Shown here: positions 40,062 through 48,407 of the stretch, one piece after another
How positions within the stretch are numbered: the first letter of the stretch is position 1
Layout of the letters: every line of letters begins with the position of its first letter
Origin: CAYZWU01 sp964482235
GTDB lineage: Bacteria; Planctomycetota; B15-G4; CAYZWU01
NCBI GenBank assembly: GCA_964482235.1
Contig: CAYZWU010000003.1
Span: forward strand, 143,070 to 207,069
DNA: 64,000 nucleotides
Direction of reading: 5' to 3'
Made by a program: the position numbers and the translations under genes
The notes under the pieces: model-generated
Database searches by the model: none
What the model was told of the DNA's origin: nothing
What the model saw: only the letters and a program-made list of their open reading frames with translations

Positions 40062-42797
40062 TTATTCCTCCAGGGTCTGCAGCTGTTTCATCAGCTCGTC
40101 CCGGCCTGCCTTCAGCTCGGCCACCGTGTCGCGCTCCCGCCGGACGATCTCCTCGGGAGCCCTCTCGATGAACGAGGCGTTGGCAAGCTTCTTCTCCGCC
40201 GACTGGATCCGTTTCTCCAGATTCTCGACCTTCTTGTTGTGCTTCGCGATCTCCTTGTCGATATCGATGATCCCCTCGAGAGGAATGTAGACTCTCAGCC
40301 CGGGAAGGACCTCGGTGGCCGACTTCGGGGGTTTCTCCACCTCGACGCCCAGGGCGTTGATCCGGCAGACACCGAGACGGACGATCATGTCCTGTTGCCG
40401 CTCGATGTCCTCCACGATCTTCTGCGAATCGGCCTGGATGTGGCAGTCGAGCTCGATCCTCGGCGAGATGCCTGCCGAGGCGCGGATGTTGCGAAGAGCC
40501 CGGATCACTTCCTGGACCTCGCCCATCTGGCGCTCGACGGCCGGATCGATCAACTCCTGGTCCAGCTCGGGCCAGGTCGCTCTCATGATGAGCTCCCCGG
40601 GCCCGTTGCCCTTGCCGTCGAGGGAGCGGTCCTTGACCCGTTCGCCCAGGAGGCTCCAGATCTCCTCGGTGAGGAAGGGGCAGATCGGATGGAGGAGCTT
40701 CAACGTTCCGTCGAGGACATGGGCCAGGACCCGGCGCGCGGTCGCGGCATCGGCGGGATCGCTCTCCTCGCTCGAAAGCCGGAACTTGGTCAGCTCGACC
40801 GTCCAGGCGCAGAATTCGTTCCAGGCGAACTCCCTGACGAGCCTGGCCGCGTCGCAGAACTTGAAGCTGTCCAGCGCCGCGGAAACCGCCTTGATCGTGG
40901 TGTTGAGGCGCGACAGGATCCACCTGTCCTGGAAGGTGAGCTCGTCGCGGGTCAATCCCGGCCCCAGCGGCTTCGGCTCGCCGTTGTCGGCCAGGTTCAG
41001 CATGCAGAATCGGGAGGCGTTCCAGACCTTGTTGCAGAAAGCCTGGCCGTCCTTGAACCGCTCGGGCCAGATGCGGAGATCCTGGCCCTCGGTGCTCATG
41101 GTCACCAGAGTGAAGCGAACGGCATCGGCGCCGAAGCCGTCCCAATCGCGGCCCTCGATATCCTTGCCGCCCTTGATCATCACGATCGGATCGATCCCGT
41201 TGCGGAGCGACTTGGACATGCGGCGTCCCTGCCGGTCGAGGATCGTCCCGTTGATGTAAACGTGGGAGAAGGGCTCCTTCTTCAGGAAATACTCACCCAT
41301 CATCACCATGCGCGCAACCCAGAGGGCGATGATGTCCCTCGCCGTGATCAGCACCGATGTGGGATAGAAGTATTTCAGATCCTCCGTCTCCTCGGGCCAT
41401 CCCAGAGTGGAGAAAGGCCAGATCTGCGAAGAGAACCAGGTATCGAGGACATCGGGATCCTGGTCGAGGTCTTTGGAGCCGCAGCCGGGGCAGGCGTCCG
41501 GATCCTCGAGCTCGCAGATCTCCATGCCGCAGTCGCGGCAGGTCCAGACGGGAATCCGATGCCCCCACCAGATCTGGCGCGAGATGCACCAGTCGGGCGT
41601 GGTATCGAGCCATTGGTGGAAGGTGTGGCTCCAGCGGCCGGGATGGAAGCGAACATGCCCTTCCTTTTCGGACATGCGGGCCAGCTCGACCAGGGGAGCC
41701 ATCTTCACGAACCACTGATCGGAGAGATAGGGCTCGATGATGTCCTTGGACCGGTAGCAGTGCGCCACCTCGTGCTTGTGGTCCTCGATCTTCCTGAGCA
41801 GCCCCATCTCCTCGAGTTGCTCCACCACCTTGGGCCGCGCCTTCAGCCGGTCCATCCCCTGGAACGGCCCGGCGTTCTCGTTGAGCGTCCCGTCGGGATT
41901 GAGGATGTTCACCTGCGCCAGCCCGTGACGCAAACCGATCTCGAAGTCGTTGAAGTCGTGGGCCGGAGTGACCTTCAGGGCGCCGGTTCCCTCCTTGATG
42001 CCCACGTGGTCGTCGGCGATGATGGGGATCTCCCGGTTCACGAAGGGCAGGATCACCTGCTCGCCCACCAGGCCGGTGTACCGGCTGTCCTTGGGATTGA
42101 CCGCAACGGCCGTATCGCCCAGCATCGTCTCCGGCCGCGTGGTGGCGATCGTGATGAAAACACCGTCACGGCCCTTGACGGGATAGTCGATGTGCCAGAA
42201 GTGGGTTTTCAGCTCCTCGTACTCGAGCTCGTCGTTGGACAGGGCGGTGCGGAGCGGACAGGACCAGTTGACGAGGCGCTTCCCGCGGTAGATCAGCCCC
42301 TCCTTGTAGAGCCTGACGAAGACGTGGCGAACCGCCTTGGCCAGCATCGGCTCCATGGTGAAGCGCTCGCGGGACCAGTCGCAGCTGGCCCCGAGCTTCT
42401 TGAGCTGGCGAATGATCATGCCGCCGTTCTTCTCTTTCCACTCCCAGATCCGTTCGAGGAACTCCTCCCGGGTGAAGTCGTCGCGCGTCTTCTTCTCCGT
42501 CTCCCAGATGTGCCGCTCCACGACGGCCTGCGTGGCCACGCCCGCGTGGTCCGTTCCGGGAAGCCAGAGCGCCTCGAAGCCCTGCATCCGCTTGAAGCGC
42601 GTCACCAGGTCCTGAAGCGTGTTGTTGAGCGCGTGGCCCATGTGAAGGATCCCCGTCACGTTGGGCAACGGGATCATGATCGTGTGCGGCGCCTTGTCGG
42701 ACCGCGGCGAGCAGCGGAAGGCGTCCGCCTCCACCCATCGCTCGTAGACCTTGTCCTCGACCAGGCCGGGATCGTAAACCGTTGAAAGATCTGACAT
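40062..42797 (-). CDS. valS: valine--tRNA ligase
   Basis: This 911-residue class I aminoacyl-tRNA synthetase has the HIGH-type motif PNVTGILHMGHALNN near residue 45 and the KMSKS motif GRRMSKSLRNG near residue 525. The editing domain contains TTRPETMLGDTAVAVNP. The C-terminal coiled-coil arm (EGIIDIDKEIAKHNKKVENL) is diagnostic of ValS. ATG at 42797 follows GAGGAA; the TTG three bases upstream is less likely. It heads the minus-strand run that continues into the phosphohexomutase gene and diverges from gatE. Confidence 0.95.
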   Translation of the reverse strand: MSDLSTVYDPGLVEDKVYERWVEADAFRCSPRSDKAPHTIMIPLPNVTGILHMGHALNNTLQDLVTRFKRMQGFEALWLPGTDHAGVATQAVVERHIWETEKKTRDDFTREEFLERIWEWKEKNGGMIIRQLKKLGASCDWSRERFTMEPMLAKAVRHVFVRLYKEGLIYRGKRLVNWSCPLRTALSNDELEYEELKTHFWHIDYPVKGRDGVFITIATTRPETMLGDTAVAVNPKDSRYTGLVGEQVILPFVNREIPIIADDHVGIKEGTGALKVTPAHDFNDFEIGLRHGLAQVNILNPDGTLNENAGPFQGMDRLKARPKVVEQLEEMGLLRKIEDHKHEVAHCYRSKDIIEPYLSDQWFVKMAPLVELARMSEKEGHVRFHPGRWSHTFHQWLDTTPDWCISRQIWWGHRIPVWTCRDCGMEICELEDPDACPGCGSKDLDQDPDVLDTWFSSQIWPFSTLGWPEETEDLKYFYPTSVLITARDIIALWVARMVMMGEYFLKKEPFSHVYINGTILDRQGRRMSKSLRNGIDPIVMIKGGKDIEGRDWDGFGADAVRFTLVTMSTEGQDLRIWPERFKDGQAFCNKVWNASRFCMLNLADNGEPKPLGPGLTRDELTFQDRWILSRLNTTIKAVSAALDSFKFCDAARLVREFAWNEFCAWTVELTKFRLSSEESDPADAATARRVLAHVLDGTLKLLHPICPFLTEEIWSLLGERVKDRSLDGKGNGPGELIMRATWPELDQELIDPAVERQMGEVQEVIRALRNIRASAGISPRIELDCHIQADSQKIVEDIERQQDMIVRLGVCRINALGVEVEKPPKSATEVLPGLRVYIPLEGIIDIDKEIAKHNKKVENLEKRIQSAEKKLANASFIERAPEEIVRRERDTVAELKAGRDELMKQLQTLEE

Positions 42798-43162
42798 CAA
42801 TCATTCCTCAGCTGACAGTACAGATGATAATATAGTCGACAATTCGGAGGCAATGACTGTCGATATTCCGGACCCGCCTGTCTCGAGTGCCCGGCAAAAC
42901 CGATCATTTAAAGTGAGCCGGCCCGTCAAATCCAGCACAAAGAGCAAAAGGGGCCGCGAAAAGGATTCAATGGCAAAAATCCCTGGTGGACGGGGTTGAT
43001 CTGGATCCCCTTCCGGTGTAATCTTTTCTTCTTTTTTGATGAGTTCGAATTTCCTGCTCTGGAGAGCCCGGATCGGTCGGAATCGGCGCCCGAGGTACTC
43101 CCGGGAAAGAAGAGCCCGTACCGGACCGTTGAAAACCCCAGGCGTCTCTCGAGGACAGAAGA
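42798..43162. other. 365-base divergent spacer between valS and gatE
   Basis: No gene is supported here. A short minus-strand open frame (42801-43175) lacks any family features and covers the promoter area. The valS-proximal 60 bases are A+T-rich (GACTATATTATCATC on the minus strand) and may hold a -10 region. No T-box element for valS is evident. Confidence 0.6.
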
Positions 43163-45163
43163 ATGACATCCTCATTCAAGCCGTTTCATCTCATGACAGA
43201 CGAGGACTACGAGGAGCTCGGGCTGCGGTGCGGACTGGAGATCCACCAGCAGCTCCTGACCGACAGCAAGCTCTTCTGCCGCTGCCCGGCCGGCCGCTAC
43301 AGCGACGAGTACGATGCGGAGATCCTGCGCCACATGCGCCCGACCCTCTCGGAGCTCGGCGAGTACGACGGCACCGCCCTGATGGAAAAGAAGACGAAGA
43401 AGAACATCTACTACCGGATACACAACGACACGGTCTGCACCTACGAAATGGACGACACACCGCCCTTCCTGATGGACGAGAAGGCGCTCGACATCGCCCT
43501 CGGGGTTGCCCTACTTCTCCGTCTCAACATGGTGAGCGAGCTGCACATCGCACGCAAGCAGTACCTGGACGGCTCGATCCCCACGGGTTTCCAGCGCACG
43601 ACGATCGTGGGTGTTGACGGCTGGATCCCCTACAAGGGCCGGAAGATCGGCATCATCCAGCTCGGCCTGGAAGAGGACTCGTGCCGCGAGGTCTCCGACA
43701 TCGGGCACGAGAGGATCTACCTAACCGACCGGCTCGGCATGCCGCTGATCGAGCCGGTGACCTATCCGGACATGCGGACGCCCCTGGAAACGGCCGAGGT
43801 GGCAGAGATTCTCAGGCGGCTCTGCCGGAGCACCGGGAAGGTGCGAACCGGCCTTGGCGCCGGCCGCCAGGACGTGAACGTGAGCATCAGGGGAGGCACG
43901 CGGATCGAGATCAAGGGCGTCCCCCGGATCTCGAAGATCCCCGACCTGATCTACAACGAGGCGCGACGCCAGTGGTCGCTTCTCAGGATCCGTTCGATCC
44001 TGAAGGAACGGGGCGTCACGCCGGAGTCATTCGAGAGCTCCCACCACGACGTTACCCGGCTCTTGGCCGACACGGTCTACGATCCGATCCGGCAGGCCCT
44101 GAACTCGGGTATGCGGGTCTGGTGCACGGTCCTGAAGAAGTTCGAAGGCCTCCTGAAGATCACCACCCAGAGGGACACGACCTTTGCCAAGGAGTTCTCC
44201 GATCGCGTCAGGGTGATCGCGTGCCTGACGACCCTGCCGAACCTCATCCACTCCGACGCGGGTACCGAGTCGCTGCAAAGCCGCAAATGGCAGAAGCTTC
44301 GCCGCAAGGTGAGGGCCACCCATGAAGACACGCTCGTTCTCGTCTGGGGGCCCGAGGACGACATGGTCACCGCATGCGACGAGATCGCCCTGCGGGCGCG
44401 CGAGGCGACGGAAGGGGTTCCGAGCGACACCCGCCAGGCGCTGAAGGACGGAACGAGCGGCTTCGAGCGCGTGCTTCCCGGCGCCGAAAGGATGTACCCT
44501 GACACGGACCTTCCTCCCCTCGCCATCACCGGCGAGCGGATCGAGCGGATCCGGGCCGGCCTTCCCGAGTATATCTGGGATCGGGAAGCCAGGTACCGGG
44601 AGATGAAGCTCACACCTGGAATGATCGGGGTTCTCTGCCAATCGCCGCGGGCCGGCCTTTTCGAAAGAATCGTCAACGAACTCTCGGTCGATCCAGTCTT
44701 CGCCGCCGTGATCCTTACCGAGAGGATGAAGAATCTCGAGCGAAGAGGTCTGAATCCCGAACTGCTTCCCGACGACACGATCTTCCAGATCTTCCGGGCC
44801 CTGTCGGAAGGGCGGCTCGCACGGGAAGGCGTGATCCGGGTTCTCCGCCGCAGCCTCGATCATGACGGGGAGGAGAAGGAAAAGGTCCGGCTCTCCGTCG
44901 AGAACGCTCTGACGGAGATTGCAGGAGAGAAGGTCAGCGAGGAGGACGTCTCGGCGCGGATTGCCGCGGCGATCCTGGAAACCGCATCGTACCCCTTTGC
45001 CCCGGTCCGGCAGCGAAAGTCGACGGCCGATAACCCGGTGACGGCGATGGCAAGAAGGAACCGCCATCTGATGGGACTATTGATGAAGGAGCTGGCGGGC
45101 CGCGTTGAAGGCTCCCGGCTGGCAGCCTCCCTGGGCACGGCTCTCGAGAACGACGGGCAGTGA
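43163..45163 (+). CDS. gatE: archaeal-type Glu-tRNA(Gln) amidotransferase subunit E
   Basis: This 666-residue protein opens with the GatB/GatE signature (LGLRCGLEIHQQLLTDSKLF, then CRC). It has GGTRIEIKGVPRISKIPDLI and a helical YqeY-like tail (NRHLMGLLMKELAGRVEGSR). It is much longer than bacterial GatB (about 480) and, as in archaeal GatE, carries an insertion in its second half. Together with GatD immediately downstream it would phosphorylate Glu-tRNA(Gln) and convert it to Gln-tRNA(Gln). GatDE is classically archaeal, so the pair in an otherwise bacterial context suggests transfer. ATG follows GAGGACAGAAGA. Confidence 0.9.
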   Translation: MTSSFKPFHLMTDEDYEELGLRCGLEIHQQLLTDSKLFCRCPAGRYSDEYDAEILRHMRPTLSELGEYDGTALMEKKTKKNIYYRIHNDTVCTYEMDDTPPFLMDEKALDIALGVALLLRLNMVSELHIARKQYLDGSIPTGFQRTTIVGVDGWIPYKGRKIGIIQLGLEEDSCREVSDIGHERIYLTDRLGMPLIEPVTYPDMRTPLETAEVAEILRRLCRSTGKVRTGLGAGRQDVNVSIRGGTRIEIKGVPRISKIPDLIYNEARRQWSLLRIRSILKERGVTPESFESSHHDVTRLLADTVYDPIRQALNSGMRVWCTVLKKFEGLLKITTQRDTTFAKEFSDRVRVIACLTTLPNLIHSDAGTESLQSRKWQKLRRKVRATHEDTLVLVWGPEDDMVTACDEIALRAREATEGVPSDTRQALKDGTSGFERVLPGAERMYPDTDLPPLAITGERIERIRAGLPEYIWDREARYREMKLTPGMIGVLCQSPRAGLFERIVNELSVDPVFAAVILTERMKNLERRGLNPELLPDDTIFQIFRALSEGRLAREGVIRVLRRSLDHDGEEKEKVRLSVENALTEIAGEKVSEEDVSARIAAAILETASYPFAPVRQRKSTADNPVTAMARRNRHLMGLLMKELAGRVEGSRLAASLGTALENDGQ

Positions 45164-45200
45164 AACCGGGATCGGTTCGGACTGGAGAAGGCAGAAAGCC

Positions 45201-46586
45201 ATGAGCAGCGAAAAGTTCAAAGGATACCGGGGGATCGGCAGAGAGATCCTGGAAAGGAACGGCGTCTCGGTCTGGAGCGTCGTCGATGTCAAGGCGTCCC
45301 TCGGCACCTACAGCGGAATCATCCTTCCCCGCTCCGAGACCATGGATGACAAGCACATCGTGCTCAAGCTGAAGAGCGGCTACAACGTGGGTATCGCCGC
45401 CGAGACGATCGAGGCGATGATCGAGACGGGCCGGCGGGAAGCGCATTACCAGATCCCGGAGAAGGAGTTTCCCTTCCACCCAGGCAGGCCGAACGTGATC
45501 CTCTTCGGTACAGGCGGCACCATTGCCAGCCGCCTCGACTACCGCACCGGCGCCGTGATCCCGGCGTTCTCGCCCGGCGAGCTCTACGGATCCGTACCCG
45601 AGCTGGCCGACGTCTGCAATCTCCGGACGGAGAAGCTCTTCGGCGTCTTCAGCGAGAACATGGGCCCGACGCAGTACATCCGGCTGGCCGAGAGGATCGA
45701 GGAGGAGATCAAGAAGGGAATCGACGGTATCGTCATCGGTCACGGAACGGACACGATGCATCACACCGCCGCCATACTGAGCTTCATGGTGCAGGATTCA
45801 CCCATTCCCATCGTTCTCGTCGGCTCGCAGCGGTCGTCGGACCGCCCCTCCTCCGACGCGGCTCTCAACCTGATCAACGCAGTGAAGGCGGCCGGCGTGG
45901 GCGACATCGCCGAGGTGATGGTCTGCATGTTCGGCCCCACGTCGGACGAGTACGGACTTCTGCACCGCGGCACCCGTGTCCGCAAGATGCACTCGAGCTA
46001 CAGGTCCACATTCCGCACGATCGGCGACATCCCCATCGCCATGATCGACCAGAAGAATATCACCAATCTCCGGAACGATTACAGCAGGCGCCGGTCGGAC
46101 CGGGACGTGAAGATCAACACGGCCTTCGAGGAAAAGGTCACCATCCTCTACTACTACCCCAACATGAAGCCCGACATCGTCGATGCGATCGTGGAAAAGG
46201 GCTACAAGGGCATCGTGGTCGCCGGAACGGGCCTGGGACACGTGAACAAGCCGCTGTACGATGCGATACGGCGCGCCACGGAGAAGGACGTCCATATCTA
46301 CATGACGGTGCAGACCCTCTGGGGCTTCGTCCAGATGTACGTCTACGAAACGGGCAGGGAAATGATGGAGCTTGGCATCGTGCCGGGCGCCAACATGCTC
46401 CCCGAGGTGGCTTACATGAAGCTCTGCTGGACCCTCGGCCAGACCGATGACAGGGACGAGGTCCGACGCATCATGCTCGAACCGATCAACGGCGAAATAA
46501 CCACCAGAGAACCGTACAACGGCTACCTGATCTTCCAGGGCGTCATTCCCGAAGTGCAGGACTTCCTTCGCACCATCAAACGTTGA
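45201..46586 (+). CDS. gatD: archaeal-type Glu-tRNA(Gln) amidotransferase subunit D
   Basis: This 461-residue protein has an N-terminal small beta (Tudor/SH3-like) domain (about 20-80: VSVWSVVDVKASLGTYSGII), then an L-asparaginase-fold glutaminase. The catalytic tetrad is complete: T107 in GTGGTIAS, T183-D184 in GHGTDT and K262 in RKMHSS. The N-terminal domain separates GatD from plain asparaginases. GatD supplies ammonia to GatE. The start at ATG 45201, preceded by GGAGAAGG, gives the normal family N-terminus; upstream in-frame codons are rejected. It lies 37 bases after gatE. Confidence 0.92.
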   Translation: MSSEKFKGYRGIGREILERNGVSVWSVVDVKASLGTYSGIILPRSETMDDKHIVLKLKSGYNVGIAAETIEAMIETGRREAHYQIPEKEFPFHPGRPNVILFGTGGTIASRLDYRTGAVIPAFSPGELYGSVPELADVCNLRTEKLFGVFSENMGPTQYIRLAERIEEEIKKGIDGIVIGHGTDTMHHTAAILSFMVQDSPIPIVLVGSQRSSDRPSSDAALNLINAVKAAGVGDIAEVMVCMFGPTSDEYGLLHRGTRVRKMHSSYRSTFRTIGDIPIAMIDQKNITNLRNDYSRRRSDRDVKINTAFEEKVTILYYYPNMKPDIVDAIVEKGYKGIVVAGTGLGHVNKPLYDAIRRATEKDVHIYMTVQTLWGFVQMYVYETGREMMELGIVPGANMLPEVAYMKLCWTLGQTDDRDEVRRIMLEPINGEITTREPYNGYLIFQGVIPEVQDFLRTIKR

Positions 46587-46649
46587 TGGGGTTTCGCGTT
46601 TTTACGGATTACCTTCCTGCCGTCGACGGAGGAGGTTAGGGGGCGGTCC

Positions 46650-46722
46650 GTGTTTTCCTGTCCATTGCAGGCACGGACGTCGGAAGACCTCCTTTAAGTG
46701 CCTGCAATGGACAGGAAAACAC
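46650..46722. repeat. perfect 24-base inverted repeat, loop family B
   Basis: The arm 46650-46673 (GTGTTTTCCTGTCCATTGCA...) is the exact reverse complement of 46699-46722. The 25-base loop, read on the minus strand, is almost the same as the loop of the repeat at 47206-47283 although the arms differ. Confidence 0.9.
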
Positions 46723-46951
46723 AGATTGGGATCGTCTACTCCAGCTGATCGGCTGGGAAGGGATCCGTCGACGGGCGTGATACCGGTTTGCTGATTCGAG
46801 GAGTACCATGCCTGCGCGATCTCCGCCGCTTTTTAGAACGGCATCCGTCACTACGGAGGCTTCTCGGCGCTGTGGTTTTGGAAGAGGATGCTCGGTCCGG
46901 TTGCTTCCTTCACTTCCGGAACGGTTTCTGGAGTTGGCATTGCTCGGAGCG

Positions 46952-47051
46952 NNNNNNNNNNNNNNNNNNNNNNNNNNNNNNNNNNNNNNNNNNNNNNNNN
47001 NNNNNNNNNNNNNNNNNNNNNNNNNNNNNNNNNNNNNNNNNNNNNNNNNNN
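46952..47051. other. assembly gap (100 N)
   Basis: One hundred N are flanked by the same 54-base sequence (46898-46951 and 47052-47105, starting CGGTTGCTTCC). This is the signature of two contigs joined at a k-mer-length overlap; the duplicate may be an artefact rather than biology. Confidence 0.95.
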
Positions 47052-47111
47052 CGGTTGCTTCCTTCACTTCCGGAACGGTTTCTGGAGTTGGCATTGCTCG
47101 GAGCGACAGTA

Positions 47112-47161
47112 GTGGCGGAGATTGCGCGGGCTCGGTACCGACGGTACGGTACCGACGGTAC
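47112..47161. repeat. copy of the 29.5-kb hairpin arm followed by a tandem 14-base duplication
   Basis: Positions 47112-47137 match, reverse-complemented, a 26-base part of the hairpin arm at 29457-29495 with one mismatch. A diverged partner in inverse orientation lies at 46802-46830. Directly after it, GGTACCGACGGTAC is repeated twice (47134-47147 and 47148-47161). Confidence 0.8.
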
Positions 47162-47205
47162 TTGCATGGTGCGGCACTTGCCTGCTTGGGAAAAAATCGA
47201 TCTCA

Positions 47206-47283
47206 GGCGTTGACAGGTTTTTTCAGGCCGACTAAAGGAGCGTCTTCGCGACGTCCGGAGGCCTGAAAAAACCTGTCAACGCC
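47206..47283. repeat. perfect 24-base inverted repeat, loop family B
   Basis: The arm 47206-47229 (GGCGTTGACAGGTTTTTTCA...) is the exact reverse complement of 47260-47283. The loop contains TAAAGGAGCGTCTTCGCGAC, close to the reverse complement of the loop at 46674-46698. The two elements are in opposite orientation. Confidence 0.9.
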
Positions 47284-47334
47284 GCCGGGGACGCACTCTA
47301 TTCTCCCCACCCCTTTCAAAGGCAGCAAACAAAG

Positions 47335-47363
47335 AAAGACCGCCTTGAAAGAAGGCGGTCTTT
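47335..47363 (-). terminator. rho-independent terminator of the LysM gene
   Basis: AAAGACCGCCTT pairs perfectly with AAGGCGGTCTTT across a five-base loop, and the minus-strand transcript continues with CTTTGTTTG. It lies 22 bases after the LysM gene stop. Confidence 0.85.
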
Positions 47364-47385
47364 GCTATTCAGATTAACGGAGGGC

Positions 47386-48081
47386 TCAGGGAATCTGGAG
47401 CTCCATGCCGACGGTGAGGAAGTCCGGGTTCTGGATCTTGTCGCGGTTTGCGTTGTAGATCTTCGTCCAGAGGCGCTTGTTCTTGTAGAACTTCTCGGCG
47501 ATGCTGTAGAGCGTGTCCTTTTCCTGGACCTTGTAGTAGCCTTGCTTCGCTGGACTCTCCGTGGATGCGGATGCGGTCTTCTTCGTTTCGGCATCGCGCT
47601 TCTCAGGGAGGTTGATCGTGTCATCCACCTTGAGCATCCTGGGATTGATTCCCGGATTCGCATCGAGGATCGCCTGGCTCATCCGTTCGTCGCCGTAGAC
47701 CCGGCGGGCGATGCCGATGATCGTGTCGCCCTCCTTGATCTTGTAGATGCCGCCAGGACCGAAGACGGTTTCGTCCTGCTTCTTGTCGCCGAAAGGCTCC
47801 TCGACCTCGACGGTGCCGTCCCCGCCCGTCCCGGTCGTGTCGCCTGTCCGGTCCTTATCGGGCGCGGTGTTGTTCTTCAGAGGAGGCAGGGTTTCCTTGT
47901 CTCCCGGTGAAGAACCGCTCTGCTGCATGAAATACGAGTTCAGCGGTGATTTCTCTTCTGATTTCGTCTGATAGTCGTCATCGATATTCGATGCGCTGAA
48001 AACCGCAATCCCCAGAATAGCGAGGATGATCACAAGGATCCCGAAGACCATGACTTTTTCGATGCCACCCAGATTTCCCAT
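47386..48081 (-). CDS. membrane-anchored protein with two LysM domains
   Basis: This 231-residue protein has one N-terminal membrane helix (VMVFGILVIILAILGIAVF) and a disordered acidic linker (about 35-95). Two LysM domains follow: YKIKEGDTIIGIARRVYGD (about 105-150) and YYKVQEKDTLYSIAEKFYKN (about 180-228). LysM binds peptidoglycan, so the protein tethers the inner membrane to the cell wall or localises a partner. ATG follows GGGAGG. Confidence 0.85.
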   Translation of the reverse strand: MGNLGGIEKVMVFGILVIILAILGIAVFSASNIDDDYQTKSEEKSPLNSYFMQQSGSSPGDKETLPPLKNNTAPDKDRTGDTTGTGGDGTVEVEEPFGDKKQDETVFGPGGIYKIKEGDTIIGIARRVYGDERMSQAILDANPGINPRMLKVDDTINLPEKRDAETKKTASASTESPAKQGYYKVQEKDTLYSIAEKFYKNKRLWTKIYNANRDKIQNPDFLTVGMELQIP

Positions 48082-48407
48082 CGTCGCGCCTCCCGAACAC
48101 TCCCTCTGGACTTCTTCTTCTATGTGCCCTCAATAACCGGTCGAAATGTTGATTCTGACGCGATTGGCGGTTGCAAACGGACCATGGGCCGACCGACCGC
48201 AGCCCGATCAGCACATATCAAAATCAGTAAAATTGCTGAAAAACCGCCAAACTCGTTAAGCAACAAGAGTTAAGTTGCTCCAACGAATCAAGATCTTACT
48301 ACCACATGTAGGTAAGTGTCAAGATAGAAAGGAGAAAAAAACACAAAATATTGTGACTCGTATTTGTGGCGGATACTTATCAGGGGGGAACTTACGGAAT
48401 TCGAACC
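48082..48407. promoter_or_regulatory. 326-base spacer upstream of the LysM gene
   Basis: No gene is supported. It is A+T-rich in the centre and holds the hairpin AGCAAC-N9-GTTGCT (48259-48279), extendable with small bulges to 48254-48285. This could be an operator or a leader structure for the LysM gene; I see no confident -35/-10 pair. Confidence 0.4.

Larger units (their letters stand above)
46587..47334. other. gene-free region rich in long inverted repeats
   Basis: About 750 bases between convergent gatD and the LysM gene carry no supported gene. They hold two perfect 24-base inverted repeats with related loops (46650-46722, 47206-47283), an imperfect inverted pair (46802-46830 with 47112-47140) around an assembly gap, and a tandem 14-base duplication at 47134-47161. 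Short open frames here include N-translated X runs and are spurious. Confidence 0.8.

Noticed and set aside
42798..43162. T-box riboswitch for valS
   Set aside because: The conserved T-box core and an antiterminator/terminator pair could not be found on the minus strand.
42801..43175. Minus-strand open frame of 124 codons upstream of valS
   Set aside because: It occupies the valS/gatE divergent promoter region, overlaps the gatE start, shows no domain or signal features and has no good ribosome site.
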